This document shows positions 53,197 to 61,089 of a stretch of DNA of 64,000 nt, in pieces (within the stretch, counting starts at the first letter, position 1; every line of letters begins with the position of its first letter). The stretch spans positions 620,001 to 684,000 of the forward strand of contig CP097466.1 in assembly GCA_041874725.1 (NCBI GenBank). Direction: 5' to 3'. Origin of the DNA: Duganella sp. BuS-21 (GTDB taxonomy: Bacteria; Pseudomonadota; Gammaproteobacteria; Burkholderiales; Burkholderiaceae_D). The position numbers and the translations under genes were made by a program. Under the pieces are notes generated by a model. The model made no database searches, was not told the origin of the DNA, and was given only the letters and a program-made list of their open reading frames with translations.

Positions 53197-53484
53197 TTAT
53201 CCAATCACAGGTAAGCGACGGATGATGAATCGCGTCAAGCACGCGGATATGACCGCTGGAAGGCCCACGGACAACGCGAACAGATCGAGGAAATACCATG
53301 TGGCCGCGCTAACGCCGCCGAACGCACTGGTGAGGATTGAGCCTGTTGGCAACCAAGACGCGATGACGCCAACAAACTGCGTCGTCACGAAGTACAGCGC
53401 GAAGAACACAACGAACTTGACCAGTACGCTACGTACCAGCCAGCCGAGAATCAGGTTGAAAGCAGAGACGAGAATTCCGAACAT
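53197..53484 (-). CDS. DUF2523 minor coat protein (pVI-like)
   Basis: A 95-residue hydrophobic protein with three membrane segments (LVRSVLVKFVVFFALYFVT, SWLPTGSILTSAFGGVSAAT, FLDLFALSVGLPAVISACL). This pattern and its place between the adsorption protein and Zot match DUF2523 proteins, the pVI-like cap proteins of inoviruses. Confidence 0.85.
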   Translation of the reverse strand: MFGILVSAFNLILGWLVRSVLVKFVVFFALYFVTTQFVGVIASWLPTGSILTSAFGGVSAATWYFLDLFALSVGLPAVISACLTRFIIRRLPVIG

Positions 53485-53492
53485 AGGCTACC

Positions 53493-54767
53493 TCACGCAG
53501 ACAAGACAATGAACAGGGCTATCAGCGCCCACACAACCAGCATCGCGTTGTACAGAGTGGCTCGGTTGGCATCAAACAGAGCACATTGCTGGTCCATGAC
53601 GATGTGCTTATTGAATAGATCGAAAGCGGGGCGAGGGCATTCGGCAACGTGGGCAGGGACAGCCCAGTTCTTCAACGAGGGCGCGAGTCCGGCCAGCGGG
53701 TCGATGATCTGCTGCGCGGTAGGCGTGGCTTCCAGCGTAGGGAAGCCAATACCCGGATCGTCACCCAAATTGACTTGGGGCGAGCTAGAGGCCGGATTCG
53801 TAGATGGTGACGTAGAAGGCGCACTCTGACCGAGCGGATTGGATGAAGAAACTGGCTCGGCCAAATCACCGACAGTCGCCTGCGGAACCGAAGGATTCGC
53901 GGCGCGGGCCGCCCCCACATCAGCCTGCGTAACAGGGTCAGTAAGCGAATACGGAACACCGGCATATCCGGGTTGGCTCGCCGCTTGCCTCCACGCCGCG
54001 TCGGCCAAGTCAGCAATGACCTGATCGGGCAGAGGCTTTGCTTTATCCGAATCCGAAATCATGCCGAGCGCCTGTGCAACGGGCACTGTCTGCGCTGGAG
54101 TGCTACCGGCCATGACATCGGCATTCACGAGAGGAAGGCCAACGCCTTGAACCACAATCACATATGCAGACTTCGTGGTAAGGATGAACGAACCTGAACT
54201 GTTGTCAGCCCGCGCGACCAGCCCGTTAATAGGCATCTGACACAAACCAGGAAGCGGTTCACAGGTGACGAAGCCAAGCGAAAACGTGTACGTCCCATAC
54301 TGGTTCGTATAGCCAGCAGGAGCGCCGGAGCCACCTGTAAGCACGTCGCTCACGGAGTTGTAGCAGGCACCGCCCTGAGCGTTGCGGAAACAGTTCCCCG
54401 CGCCAGCAACCGGCGGCGCTGAACCTGATGCGGGAATAGTAACGGTCCCATCCTTGTTGAATAGCCAGTTCGACAGCGCCTGAAGACCATAGCCGACCGC
54501 ACCGGCAATGGCCGCACTCGCCAGCACCGTTCCCCATGCGGGAGCAGTCCCAGCGACGGCGACCGCCGTCCCAATCTCCACCACGGCAGTACCCACCGCC
54601 GCGACCGTCGCTCCGTACCGCGGATCATTCGCAGCAAAGCCGCGAAGCCCAACCTTATTCTTTACCACTGCTGCAATCTGCTGCCCAATGCGCGCCGGCA
54701 GAGACTGCGCGTTGACCTGCACGACGATGGCGAACAAAAGGAATCCACAGAGAACGCGTTTGATCAT
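53493..54767 (-). CDS. Adsorption minor coat protein (pIII/TspB-like)
   Basis: A 424-residue protein with a signal peptide (MIKRVLCGFLLFAIVVQVNA), a hydrophobic segment near residues 75-100 (WGTVLASAAIAGAVGYGL), a cysteine-bearing receptor-type region, a Pro/Ser-rich linker (residues about 300-345) and a C-terminal membrane anchor (LYNAMLVVWALIALFIVLSA). This is the layout of filamentous phage pIII and of TspB-like proteins of Neisseria phages. It binds the host receptor, probably a pilus; the Tad or a type IV pilus are candidates. Its ATG overlaps the stop of a 31-codon gene. Confidence 0.85.
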   Translation of the reverse strand: MIKRVLCGFLLFAIVVQVNAQSLPARIGQQIAAVVKNKVGLRGFAANDPRYGATVAAVGTAVVEIGTAVAVAGTAPAWGTVLASAAIAGAVGYGLQALSNWLFNKDGTVTIPASGSAPPVAGAGNCFRNAQGGACYNSVSDVLTGGSGAPAGYTNQYGTYTFSLGFVTCEPLPGLCQMPINGLVARADNSSGSFILTTKSAYVIVVQGVGLPLVNADVMAGSTPAQTVPVAQALGMISDSDKAKPLPDQVIADLADAAWRQAASQPGYAGVPYSLTDPVTQADVGAARAANPSVPQATVGDLAEPVSSSNPLGQSAPSTSPSTNPASSSPQVNLGDDPGIGFPTLEATPTAQQIIDPLAGLAPSLKNWAVPAHVAECPRPAFDLFNKHIVMDQQCALFDANRATLYNAMLVVWALIALFIVLSA

Positions 54768-54859
54768 TTCTCGCCCCCCTCAAAGCCTTGAATGACAGCC
54801 CATGCGGTGAGCATGCCCCAAGAAAAAATCACGACGTACCACAATTCACCAGCAGTCAT
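54764..54859 (-). CDS. 31-residue prophage membrane protein (pVII/pIX-like candidate)
   Basis: A very short gene: MTAGELWYVVIFSWGMLTAW then AVIQGFEGGEK. GGAGG lies 5 bp before the ATG and the stop overlaps the next start (ATGA). One hydrophobic segment. Size and position match the tiny tip proteins pVII and pIX of filamentous phages. Confidence 0.75.
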   Translation of the reverse strand: MTAGELWYVVIFSWGMLTAWAVIQGFEGGEK

Positions 54860-54874
54860 ATCAACCTCCAAATC

Positions 54875-54889
54875 CTTGGTAATACCAAG
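54875..54889. promoter_or_regulatory. Second copy of the CTTGGTAATACCAAG palindrome
   Basis: A 15-bp perfect palindrome identical to the core at 50614-50628, placed between the coat gene terminator and the 31-codon gene. Confidence 0.65.
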
Positions 54890-54914
54890 AAAAAAGGCGA
54901 CCCGTCGGGCCGCC
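54890..54914 (-). terminator. Terminator after the major coat gene
   Basis: On the minus strand GGCGGCCC and GGGTCGCC (one G-T pair) form an 8-bp stem with loop GAC followed by T6. It separates the abundant coat transcript from the minor coat and assembly genes, as in Ff phages after gene VIII. Confidence 0.88.
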
Positions 54915-54940
54915 TCACCTTGCTAACCAGCCGAAATGGA

Positions 54941-55156
54941 TTAACGGCCGCGCAGCATGCCCAGGACGATTTTCGCGGCCTTGATGGCGACATAGACGGT
55001 CGCCAACGTGCCAGCGATCGCGATCACCGGCGTCACCACATCCGACGCGGTAAACGCGCCAGTTACGCCGGACAAGTCGAGTGGCGTAGCCGCTTGAACA
55101 GCCGAGGTTGCAGCGACGGACATGGCAGCGACGGCCAGAGCGATTTTGTTTTTCAT
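54941..55156 (-). CDS. Major coat protein (pVIII-like)
   Basis: A 71-residue precursor with signal peptide MKNKIALAVAAMSVAATSAVQA. The mature protein of about 49 residues has an amphipathic start (ATPLDLSGVTGAFTASDVV), a membrane helix (VIAIAGTLATVYVAIKAAK) and a basic end (LGMLRGR) for DNA contact, exactly the pVIII layout. GAAAGGG precedes the ATG. Confidence 0.93.
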   Translation of the reverse strand: MKNKIALAVAAMSVAATSAVQAATPLDLSGVTGAFTASDVVTPVIAIAGTLATVYVAIKAAKIVLGMLRGR

Positions 55157-55185
55157 ATTGCTTTTCCCTTTCAAGGAAGTTGAGG

Positions 55186-55473
55186 TTAGCCTCGGCGTAT
55201 TAGGCCGAGGATTGTTCCCGAAAACTTGGCGGCGAGCCAAGCACTCAAGACAATGCTGAACGCAAAGCCGAATAGGCCAACGGCTTGCGTGTAATCGAAG
55301 GGTTCCGTGATCGCGTCAATTTTCGAAGCATTGGCGGCATCGATTACATAGGCCTGAATGACCTGCGGCTGATAGCTGATGCCGTTTGCGTCGACGCCGC
55401 ACGGAGCGACTGCTGAGCCCCCATCTGTACGGGGCTGGCAGCTCACGAGGTTGACCACAGAACCTATATTCAT
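55186..55473 (-). CDS. Prophage small membrane protein upstream of the coat gene
   Basis: A 95-residue protein with two cysteines in a hydrophilic N-terminal half (SCQPRTDGGSAVAPCGVDAN) and one C-terminal membrane segment (VGLFGFAFSIVLSAWLAAKF) ending in basic residues. No signal peptide at the start. Probably a minor coat protein; not assigned to a family. Confidence 0.7.
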   Translation of the reverse strand: MNIGSVVNLVSCQPRTDGGSAVAPCGVDANGISYQPQVIQAYVIDAANASKIDAITEPFDYTQAVGLFGFAFSIVLSAWLAAKFSGTILGLIRRG

Positions 55474-55488
55474 TTCAGTTTCAATTGA

Positions 55489-55731
55489 TTAAAGAACCCG
55501 GATACAGCCGGGCCTGTACTGCTCGCTTGCGCCTGCACACACAACCTGTGTCACGAAAAAACCTTCGTGGCAATTCAGTACTGCGGTGTCAGTGGCCTCC
55601 GCAATCCCATCGAAGCGTCCGGCTTCATGCGCCCAAGGCGTGAACCCAACATCGCCTTCCACCGGCATCAGAAACAACGCCGACTCTTTGTCTTGAACGA
55701 TGAATTTGAACTCGGCCTTATGCGCCTGCAT
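55489..55731 (-). CDS. Prophage hypothetical 80-residue protein
   Basis: A small soluble protein (FKFIVQDKESALFLMPVEGD, GFFVTQVVCAGASEQYRPGC). The ATG at 55731 overlaps the end of the ssDNA-binding gene; a GTG three codons upstream is an alternative. Unknown function. Confidence 0.65.
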   Translation of the reverse strand: MQAHKAEFKFIVQDKESALFLMPVEGDVGFTPWAHEAGRFDGIAEATDTAVLNCHEGFFVTQVVCAGASEQYRPGCIRVL

Positions 55732-56053
55732 GCTTGCCACCCGAGGCAGCTGGCTTTGCAGCTTCCACAGGCCGCAGCGAGTGGATGACCGTTTTTTGCG
55801 TTTTACCGTTCGTCACGATTTCCATATCGGCGAGCGCCATGAATGGGAACGAGTCAGCCAGGTGTTTGTATTTCTGGTACTCCTCGGCCTTGCCCAAGCC
55901 ATACTCGGCGCAGGCAGTACCCATAGCCGTATCCTTGCTGCTGTCCAGTTCGGTTTCAACAAATACCTTCGTACTGTCGAATGCCTGGCCGTTGTCCATG
56001 GTCCCTTTGGAGAACTTCATGCCGGTAACTTTGATCGTCGAAGTGAATTTCAT
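55718..56053 (-). CDS. Prophage ssDNA-binding protein (pV-like)
   Basis: A 111-residue protein opening MKFTSTIKVTGMKFSKGTMD, with the body FVETELDSSKDTAMGTACAE and an Ala/Lys tail. Size, position after Rep, and similarity in style to inovirus DUF1293-type proteins suggest the ssDNA-binding protein that coats the genome before assembly. Confidence 0.75.
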   Translation of the reverse strand: MKFTSTIKVTGMKFSKGTMDNGQAFDSTKVFVETELDSSKDTAMGTACAEYGLGKAEEYQKYKHLADSFPFMALADMEIVTNGKTQKTVIHSLRPVEAAKPAASGGKHAGA

Positions 56054-56077
56054 TTTGTGGTTCCTGATTTGAATGGC

Positions 56078-57505
56078 CTACGCAAAACCGTTTTCCCCAT
56101 TGAGGCCGAAACATGGGACGGTGGTAATAAACTGCATGAAGGAGGGAATAGGCACAGGAGCTTGCTTGTGCACAGGCGTAGGGCCGGACGTAGCATCGCT
56201 TGTGAGCGGCTTCATACGCTTTGGCCAGTAGTCGTCTGCCTCATTGCAAATCAGATCAAGGGCTTTCTTGTCGCCCCACAGCTCGCGGAAAACACGGATG
56301 TATTTGCCGAACTGATGCTTGGTCACTTCAATGCAGGCATCGACCGTGATCTGCGCCGTCTTGACTTTCACTTCCATGCGTTGTGGCGTTTCGACCTGAA
56401 CGAAATTTGAAAAGCATGGATAGGCGGCGGCGAAAAAATCTGTTGGGTTCAGAAGCACGTCGAACTGAATGATCGTGTTTGTGTTCTTGAATTCGACTTC
56501 GCAACGGCACCAAGGACTGGACTTGTCTCCTTCCTTACGACCCTTCTCGTAGAAGCGGCAGAATTTGCTAGAAGAACGCAGACCGATGGTCAAAGTCCTT
56601 CCTTTGCCAGTAGGTTTGGTCCAATTGCCGATGCGTTCGATATTTGGCGGGCGACCGCCAGCCTTTTGCGTATAGCCGCCAAGCGCGTATTGATCGTAGG
56701 CCCAGTCCACGGACAGGTAAGCACCTTCGATGTCGTCATGGGCCAGATCGATACGAGAGACCGAGGGGCGCATCGCCACTTTGGTCAAGAAGTGGAACAG
56801 CCGTTTTTCCCAGCCCGCAACGGCGTTCTGACAACCTTGGCCGGACAAGGTGACGAGCATAGTTGCGCGTTGCCCTCCGAAGCACACGAAACCCATACCA
56901 TCGCCAAGTACCCATGACTCGCGGTAGAAGTTCATGCCCCGATCACGCTTTTCGGTAATGCCGAAGCCGAAGATTTTTTCGAACTGGCGACTTGCTTCTT
57001 CAATGATCTGATCATCGGCGACCAGTGTCTGACGAGCGGTCTTGAAGAACGTGTCTTCCAACACAGTGAAATTGATCCAGTCAATGATGCATGCCTGAGT
57101 TTCAGATGGCCTACGAACCATCACCGTCTTGATCTTGCCGGAGTCCGTCATCATCAACGACACTTCGCCCAGGTCCTCTTCGGATATGCTCGCCCAGGTG
57201 TCCACATCATCAGCAACGTCGGCGTTCGCTAAGTTTTCCCCCATGTTATTAATGGGGGTATCTGATGCGCTGCATACCTGCGCAAAATGCGGCACTAACC
57301 CTACAGGTTCGGCCGCAGCGCCGATCCGTTCCGGCAGCGCTGGCGCGCTGGCGGTACGGTCGGCGCATGCGTCCTGATGCTTGCCGCTGCCATAAATTTG
57401 CGACTTAACGAAACGTGCGCGCGCGGTGCCACCAGATGCACTTGCGTATGCGGACTCTGCATCTTTTCGAATTTTCTTCAGGAGCGAATGGCGAACGGGC
57501 CTCAT
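56078..57505 (-). CDS. Replication initiation protein (Rep_trans/RstA-like)
   Basis: A 475-residue rolling-circle initiator. The core (residues about 140-400) has the Rep_trans family segments ACIIDWINFTV, SVSRIDLAHDDIEGAYLSVD, GRTLTIGLRSSSKFCRFYEKG and CRCEVEFKNTNTII. The first 130 residues are an extra region rich in Ala and Ser, longer than in typical RstA. It starts within the stop of the preceding small gene (ATGA). Confidence 0.9.
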   Translation of the reverse strand: MRPVRHSLLKKIRKDAESAYASASGGTARARFVKSQIYGSGKHQDACADRTASAPALPERIGAAAEPVGLVPHFAQVCSASDTPINNMGENLANADVADDVDTWASISEEDLGEVSLMMTDSGKIKTVMVRRPSETQACIIDWINFTVLEDTFFKTARQTLVADDQIIEEASRQFEKIFGFGITEKRDRGMNFYRESWVLGDGMGFVCFGGQRATMLVTLSGQGCQNAVAGWEKRLFHFLTKVAMRPSVSRIDLAHDDIEGAYLSVDWAYDQYALGGYTQKAGGRPPNIERIGNWTKPTGKGRTLTIGLRSSSKFCRFYEKGRKEGDKSSPWCRCEVEFKNTNTIIQFDVLLNPTDFFAAAYPCFSNFVQVETPQRMEVKVKTAQITVDACIEVTKHQFGKYIRVFRELWGDKKALDLICNEADDYWPKRMKPLTSDATSGPTPVHKQAPVPIPSFMQFITTVPCFGLNGENGFA

Positions 57506-57705
57506 GCGTGCTCTCCCGTCAGGCTGGATACATCCTGCTGTGCTGGAATGCGACTTGGTTGCGTTGCACTGCGTTGAGCTTGGTCAACCAGATCAAGCTC
57601 TTCACGGAAGCCGGGCAAGTTGTCGGCCATCCACTGAAGCCGCTCGGCAAGCGACTTGGGGCGCGATTCGGATTTATGTGATTTGTCACGGAATTCTTGG
57701 GTCAC
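57502..57705 (-). CDS. Prophage small hypothetical protein before Rep
   Basis: A 67-residue hydrophilic protein (SRPKSLAERLQWMADNLPGF, REELDLVDQAQRSA). It overlaps the excisionase-like gene and Rep by 4 bp each, so translation is coupled. Not recognised. Confidence 0.65.
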   Translation of the reverse strand: MTQEFRDKSHKSESRPKSLAERLQWMADNLPGFREELDLVDQAQRSATQPSRIPAQQDVSSLTGEHA

Positions 57706-57941
57706 AGCGCAAACTCCTTGCGGCCGAGTTCACGCTGGAGCGCCACCACATTGATTAGACGGCGACGACCGAGTGTGACGGTTGGCAGTATCCCCCGATT
57801 GAGGTGGCCGAGTACCACGCCAGGCGGCAACCCGACAGCCTCGGCGAATTTTTCCAAAGTCATCAGGCCTACGGGCGCAGAGAACTGGGCGGGCATTGCC
57901 ACCTGGCTGACGGCTTCAATTTCTTGCGACTTGTTCAACAT
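57702..57941 (-). CDS. Excisionase-like small DNA-binding protein
   Basis: A 79-residue protein with a MerR/AlpA-like helix-turn-helix (MTLEKFAEAVGLPPGVVLGH) followed by the wing LPTVTLGRRRLINVVALQRE. Divergent from the repressor across a 142-bp operator region; it starts the leftward replication operon. It may act as excisionase or as an anti-repressor. Confidence 0.78.
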   Translation of the reverse strand: MLNKSQEIEAVSQVAMPAQFSAPVGLMTLEKFAEAVGLPPGVVLGHLNRGILPTVTLGRRRLINVVALQRELGRKEFAL

Positions 57942-57962
57942 AAGAGCACTCCATGCACCGGG

Positions 57963-58046
57963 CTGTGTATATTTGACTGATGTTCGGCAATATAAACACA
58001 GTAATGCACAGTGTCAACATTTTTTAATACGCTTCTGTGTATTTTT
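57963..58046. promoter_or_regulatory. Divergent prophage operator region
   Basis: AT-rich region with repeated half-sites CTGTGTATATTT (57963), its near-inverse AATATAAACACAG (57989-58001), GCACAGTGTC (58006) and CTGTGTATTTTT (58035). These probably bind the repressor between the two early operons. Confidence 0.6.
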
Positions 58047-58083
58047 GTTACGATGCGAGATATTTCTAACTGAGGACGAGCCA

Positions 58084-58614
58084 ATGGATACGATTCAAGA
58101 ACGACTCAAGTCTGTGATCGAGAAAACGACCGATGAACGAGGTCGTTTTGCCGAGCTGGAAAAACTGACTCAAATCTCTGCAAATAGCTGGAAGAGTTTT
58201 TGGCATGGTCGGCAGCGGCCGACTTGCGACATGATCGCGGCGGTGTGCGAGCGCTGGCCCAAATTCGCCTTCTGGCTCGCCACCGGAATTACCGATGCCA
58301 AGCACGGTCACGTGGACAGCGATGGGGCCGCCAGCTTCCCCGAACGACGACGCGCGCGTAGGAAGGGTGCGGAAGGATATTGGGAAATGGCTACTACGAT
58401 GCGGGCTTGGCAGCAGCGTGTTTTGGAGAGCAAGGAGAGTGCGGATGAGGATATTGAATACGGGATTTCACACACACAAAAAATTCAGTTGCTGGAGCTG
58501 GAGATAGGACGCAATGCCGAACAGCAGGCGCTGGCTGGTGTCGAGGATGCTGAACTCGTTGCCGAGCTGGTGAAGCTTAAAACGCCGTCGTATCTTGAGG
58601 ATGGCGAGCAGTAA
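58084..58614 (+). CDS. Prophage repressor-like HTH protein
   Basis: A 176-residue protein with an N-terminal helix-turn-helix (RFAELEKLTQISANSWKSFW, followed by HGRQRPTCDMIAAVCERWPK) similar to phage regulators, and a charged C-terminal half with a coiled stretch (LELEIGRNAEQQALAGVEDA). The start at 58084 follows GAGGACGA. It is co-transcribed with integrase and divergent from the replication operon, the position of a lysogeny repressor. Confidence 0.8.
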   Translation: MDTIQERLKSVIEKTTDERGRFAELEKLTQISANSWKSFWHGRQRPTCDMIAAVCERWPKFAFWLATGITDAKHGHVDSDGAASFPERRRARRKGAEGYWEMATTMRAWQQRVLESKESADEDIEYGISHTQKIQLLELEIGRNAEQQALAGVEDAELVAELVKLKTPSYLEDGEQ

Positions 58615-58615
58615 G

Positions 58616-59626
58616 ATGACCATCAAGAAATCAGAAGGGGGTTGGCTTGTAGATATCCAACCTGGTGGACGTGGGCACAAACGCATCCGCAAGACATTGG
58701 CGACGAAGGCTGAAGCACTTCAGTTTGAGGCTTGGGCGAAGACTCAGGTCGTGCAGAACGACGGCTGGGTGAAACCCAAGAAGAATCTCACCAAGCTATC
58801 CGAGCTAATCGAGCTATGGCAGTCGCATCACGGTGTCCAGTTGCGCCATACCCGCACCTACGGCACCCTTCTTCGGGTTTGCGAAGCGCTTGGCAATCCC
58901 GTCGCCGAGCACCTGAAATCCGAGCATTTTGCAGCCTACCGTTCGACCCGGTTAGCTGAAGGGGTAACAGCGAACACGATCAATCGCGAGCACGCCTACC
59001 TGCGCGCAGTGTTCAACGAGCTGATCCGCCTTGGTTTCTGGACAGAGAATAATCCGCTGGCTCGGCTTCGCCAATTTAAGATTGCGGAGCGTGAACTGTC
59101 CTACCTCAACGACGACGAAATTCGTGCGTTGCTGGCCGCGCTGGAGGCGCGCAAGGATCGAGATGCGCTTCTCATTACGAAGCTTTGCCTGGCGTCGGCC
59201 GCGCGATGGAATGAGGGCGAATCGCTGCGTATCACTCAGCTGCATAGCGGTATGATTCATTTCACGCAAACGAAGACCGACAAGAATAGATCGGTCCCCA
59301 TCGACGACGCGCTTGCCGACGAGATACGAGAATTCCATAAGGCTGAAAGTAGGGATGCTTCGGGAAGAATTTTCAAAAGCTCAGTCGGAGCGTTCCGAAT
59401 GGCCGTAAAGGAATCAGGTATCGAGCTACTACCTGGTCAGCTCACACACGTCCTGCGCCACACGTTCGCAAGCCACTTCATGATGAACGGCGGGAACATC
59501 CTGACGCTGCAAAAAGTGCTGGGCCACTCCAGCCTGCAAACCACCATGATCTACGCCCACCTCAGTCCTGGACACCTTCAGGAAGCCAAAATGCTGAACC
59601 CGTTGACGCGGTTGACAGTTGGTTGA
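58616..59626 (+). CDS. int: Tyrosine integrase of the filamentous prophage
   Basis: A 336-residue tyrosine recombinase. The catalytic Arg lies in ASAARWNEGESLRI, the box II His-x-x-Arg-His in HVLRHTFASHFM, then LGHSSLQTT, and the Tyr nucleophile in MIYAHLSP. The N-terminal DNA-binding region is about 160 residues. It starts 1 bp after the repressor stop and its end lies 50 bp from the tRNA att site. Its final codons contain three GTTGAC motifs. Confidence 0.93.
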   Translation: MTIKKSEGGWLVDIQPGGRGHKRIRKTLATKAEALQFEAWAKTQVVQNDGWVKPKKNLTKLSELIELWQSHHGVQLRHTRTYGTLLRVCEALGNPVAEHLKSEHFAAYRSTRLAEGVTANTINREHAYLRAVFNELIRLGFWTENNPLARLRQFKIAERELSYLNDDEIRALLAALEARKDRDALLITKLCLASAARWNEGESLRITQLHSGMIHFTQTKTDKNRSVPIDDALADEIREFHKAESRDASGRIFKSSVGAFRMAVKESGIELLPGQLTHVLRHTFASHFMMNGGNILTLQKVLGHSSLQTTMIYAHLSPGHLQEAKMLNPLTRLTVG

Positions 59627-59627
59627 C
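59602..59627. promoter_or_regulatory. Candidate right integrase arm sites
   Basis: GTTGAC occurs at 59602, 59611 and 59622. The last two are spaced 5 bp apart (GTTGACagttgGTTGAC), the same as the left-end pair. Confidence 0.5.
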
Positions 59628-59634
59628 ACTCGCC

Positions 59635-59668
59635 TAAATAAAAAGGGCTTACATCTCTGTAAGCCCTT
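59635..59668 (-). terminator. Prophage-borne replacement terminator for tRNA-Thr
   Basis: AAGGGCTTAC and GTAAGCCCTT form a 10-bp stem around ATCTCT, 8 bp beyond the tRNA CCA. On the minus strand it is followed by TTTTATTT, so it terminates the tRNA transcript. It lies inside the prophage. Confidence 0.88.
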
Positions 59669-59676
59669 GATATTAC

Positions 59677-59752
<76 letters not shown>

Positions 59753-59778
59753 GTGACTTTTACGGGGCAAATTATACG

Positions 59779-60273
59779 CTATTTAATCCGCGTAAGGGTA
59801 GGGCGGCCGCCCTTTTTGGGTGGGTCGGTGTCGTCGCCGGGAGCGCCTGGCGCCTCGGTTTTGACCTCGCCCAAAGGTGCTGGCGCCGGTACCGCCGACA
59901 GCACCGGTGCGGTCGGGGCTTCGTCCGCCGCGTCCGGCGCCGGCGCGGATGCCGCGCCCGCCGCTTGCGGTTCGAACGCCATGCCCTGGCCGTTTTCGTT
60001 GGCGTAGATCGCCATCACGTTGTTGACCGGGATGTAGATCTCGCGCGAGACGCCGCCGAAACGGGCGTGGAAGCGGATGCTGTCGTTGTCCATCTTCAGC
60101 CCGGAGGTGGCGCCGAAGCTGATGTTGAGCACGATTTCGCCCTTTTTCACGTATTCCATCGGCACCGTGGTGCCGGCGTCGACCTTGACGGCCAGATAGG
60201 GGGTGTAGCCGCTGTCCGTACACCATTCGTAGATGGCGCGCAGCAGGTAGGGCTTGGTTGAGATTTCAGACAT
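59779..60273 (-). CDS. sspB: ClpXP adaptor SspB
   Basis: A 164-residue adaptor that brings ssrA-tagged proteins to ClpXP. The N-terminal 105 residues are the SspB fold (TKPYLLRAIYEWCTDSGYTP, KKGEIVLNISFGATSGL, FGGVSREIYIPVNNVMAIYA), with the conserved NENGQGM end, and a long Pro/Ala-rich flexible tail ends in a basic segment (KKGGRPTLTRIK), which would dock on ClpX. The start at 60273 is the family start. Downstream of sspA as in many Proteobacteria. Confidence 0.93.
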   Translation of the reverse strand: MSEISTKPYLLRAIYEWCTDSGYTPYLAVKVDAGTTVPMEYVKKGEIVLNISFGATSGLKMDNDSIRFHARFGGVSREIYIPVNNVMAIYANENGQGMAFEPQAAGAASAPAPDAADEAPTAPVLSAVPAPAPLGEVKTEAPGAPGDDTDPPKKGGRPTLTRIK

Positions 60274-60362
60274 GGGATTCCAGACTGCGGTAAAACACGA
60301 CGCGCCGCCCGCTAAGGCCGGCAAACGCGCCGCAGTACTTCAACTAAACAGCCACGCTCCGA

Positions 60363-60974
60363 TTAACGGCGCATGACCTTTTCCGACGGCGTCAGCGCTT
60401 CGATGTAGGCCGGACGCGAGAAGATGCGCTCGGCGTACTTCATCAGCGGCGCGGCGGTCTTCGACAGTTCGATGCCGTAGTGGTCCAGACGCCACAGCAG
60501 CGGGGCCACCGCCACGTCCAGCATCGAGAACTCGTCGCCCAGCATGTACTTGTTCTTCAGGAACAGCGGCGCCAGCGTGGTCAGGCGGTCGCGGATTTCC
60601 GCGCGCGCCTTGTCGTGGCTCTTGTCGTTGCCCTTGGCGCGTTCGCTTTCCAGCGTATGCACGTGCACGAACAGTTCTTTTTCAAAGTTGAACAGCATCA
60701 GGCGGGCGCGCGCGCGCATCAGCGGATCGGCCGGCATCAGCTGCGGATGCGGGAAGCGTTCGTCGATGTATTCATTGATGATGTTCGATTCGTACAAAAT
60801 CAATTCGCGTTCCACCAGAATCGGCACCTGACCATATGGATTCATGGTCGAGATATCTTCCGGCTTGTTGAACAAGTCGACATCGCGCACTTCAAAGTCC
60901 ATGCCTTTTTCAAACAGGACCAGACGGCAGCGTTGCGAGAATGGGCAGGTCGTACCCGAGTAGAGAACCATCAT
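60363..60974 (-). CDS. sspA: Stringent starvation protein A (GST fold)
   Basis: A 203-residue RNA polymerase-associated protein of the GST fold. The N-terminal thioredoxin-like domain (VLYSGTTCPFSQRCRLVLFE) and the conserved NPYGQVPILVER and YESNIINEYIDERFPHP segments are typical of SspA. It lies between the bc1 operon and sspB on the same strand, the standard betaproteobacterial order. Confidence 0.93.
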   Translation of the reverse strand: MMVLYSGTTCPFSQRCRLVLFEKGMDFEVRDVDLFNKPEDISTMNPYGQVPILVERELILYESNIINEYIDERFPHPQLMPADPLMRARARLMLFNFEKELFVHVHTLESERAKGNDKSHDKARAEIRDRLTTLAPLFLKNKYMLGDEFSMLDVAVAPLLWRLDHYGIELSKTAAPLMKYAERIFSRPAYIEALTPSEKVMRR

Positions 60975-61055
60975 TTTTGTAGTTCCTTAGAAGAACAAAG
61001 AGGGCGAGACCGCGAACGGCTCACCCGGATCGATCGCCCGCCAAACGCGGGCATC

Positions 61056-61084
61056 GCAAAACAAGCGCCGATCAAGCCGGCGCT
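61056..61084 (-). terminator. Terminator after the bc1 operon
   Basis: On the minus strand AGCGCCG and CGGCGCT pair around a 7-nt loop, followed by TGTTTTG. A second hairpin GCCCGC/GCGGGC lies just downstream (61036-61052). Some read-through into sspA is possible. Confidence 0.7.
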
Positions 61085-61089
61085 CTCGA

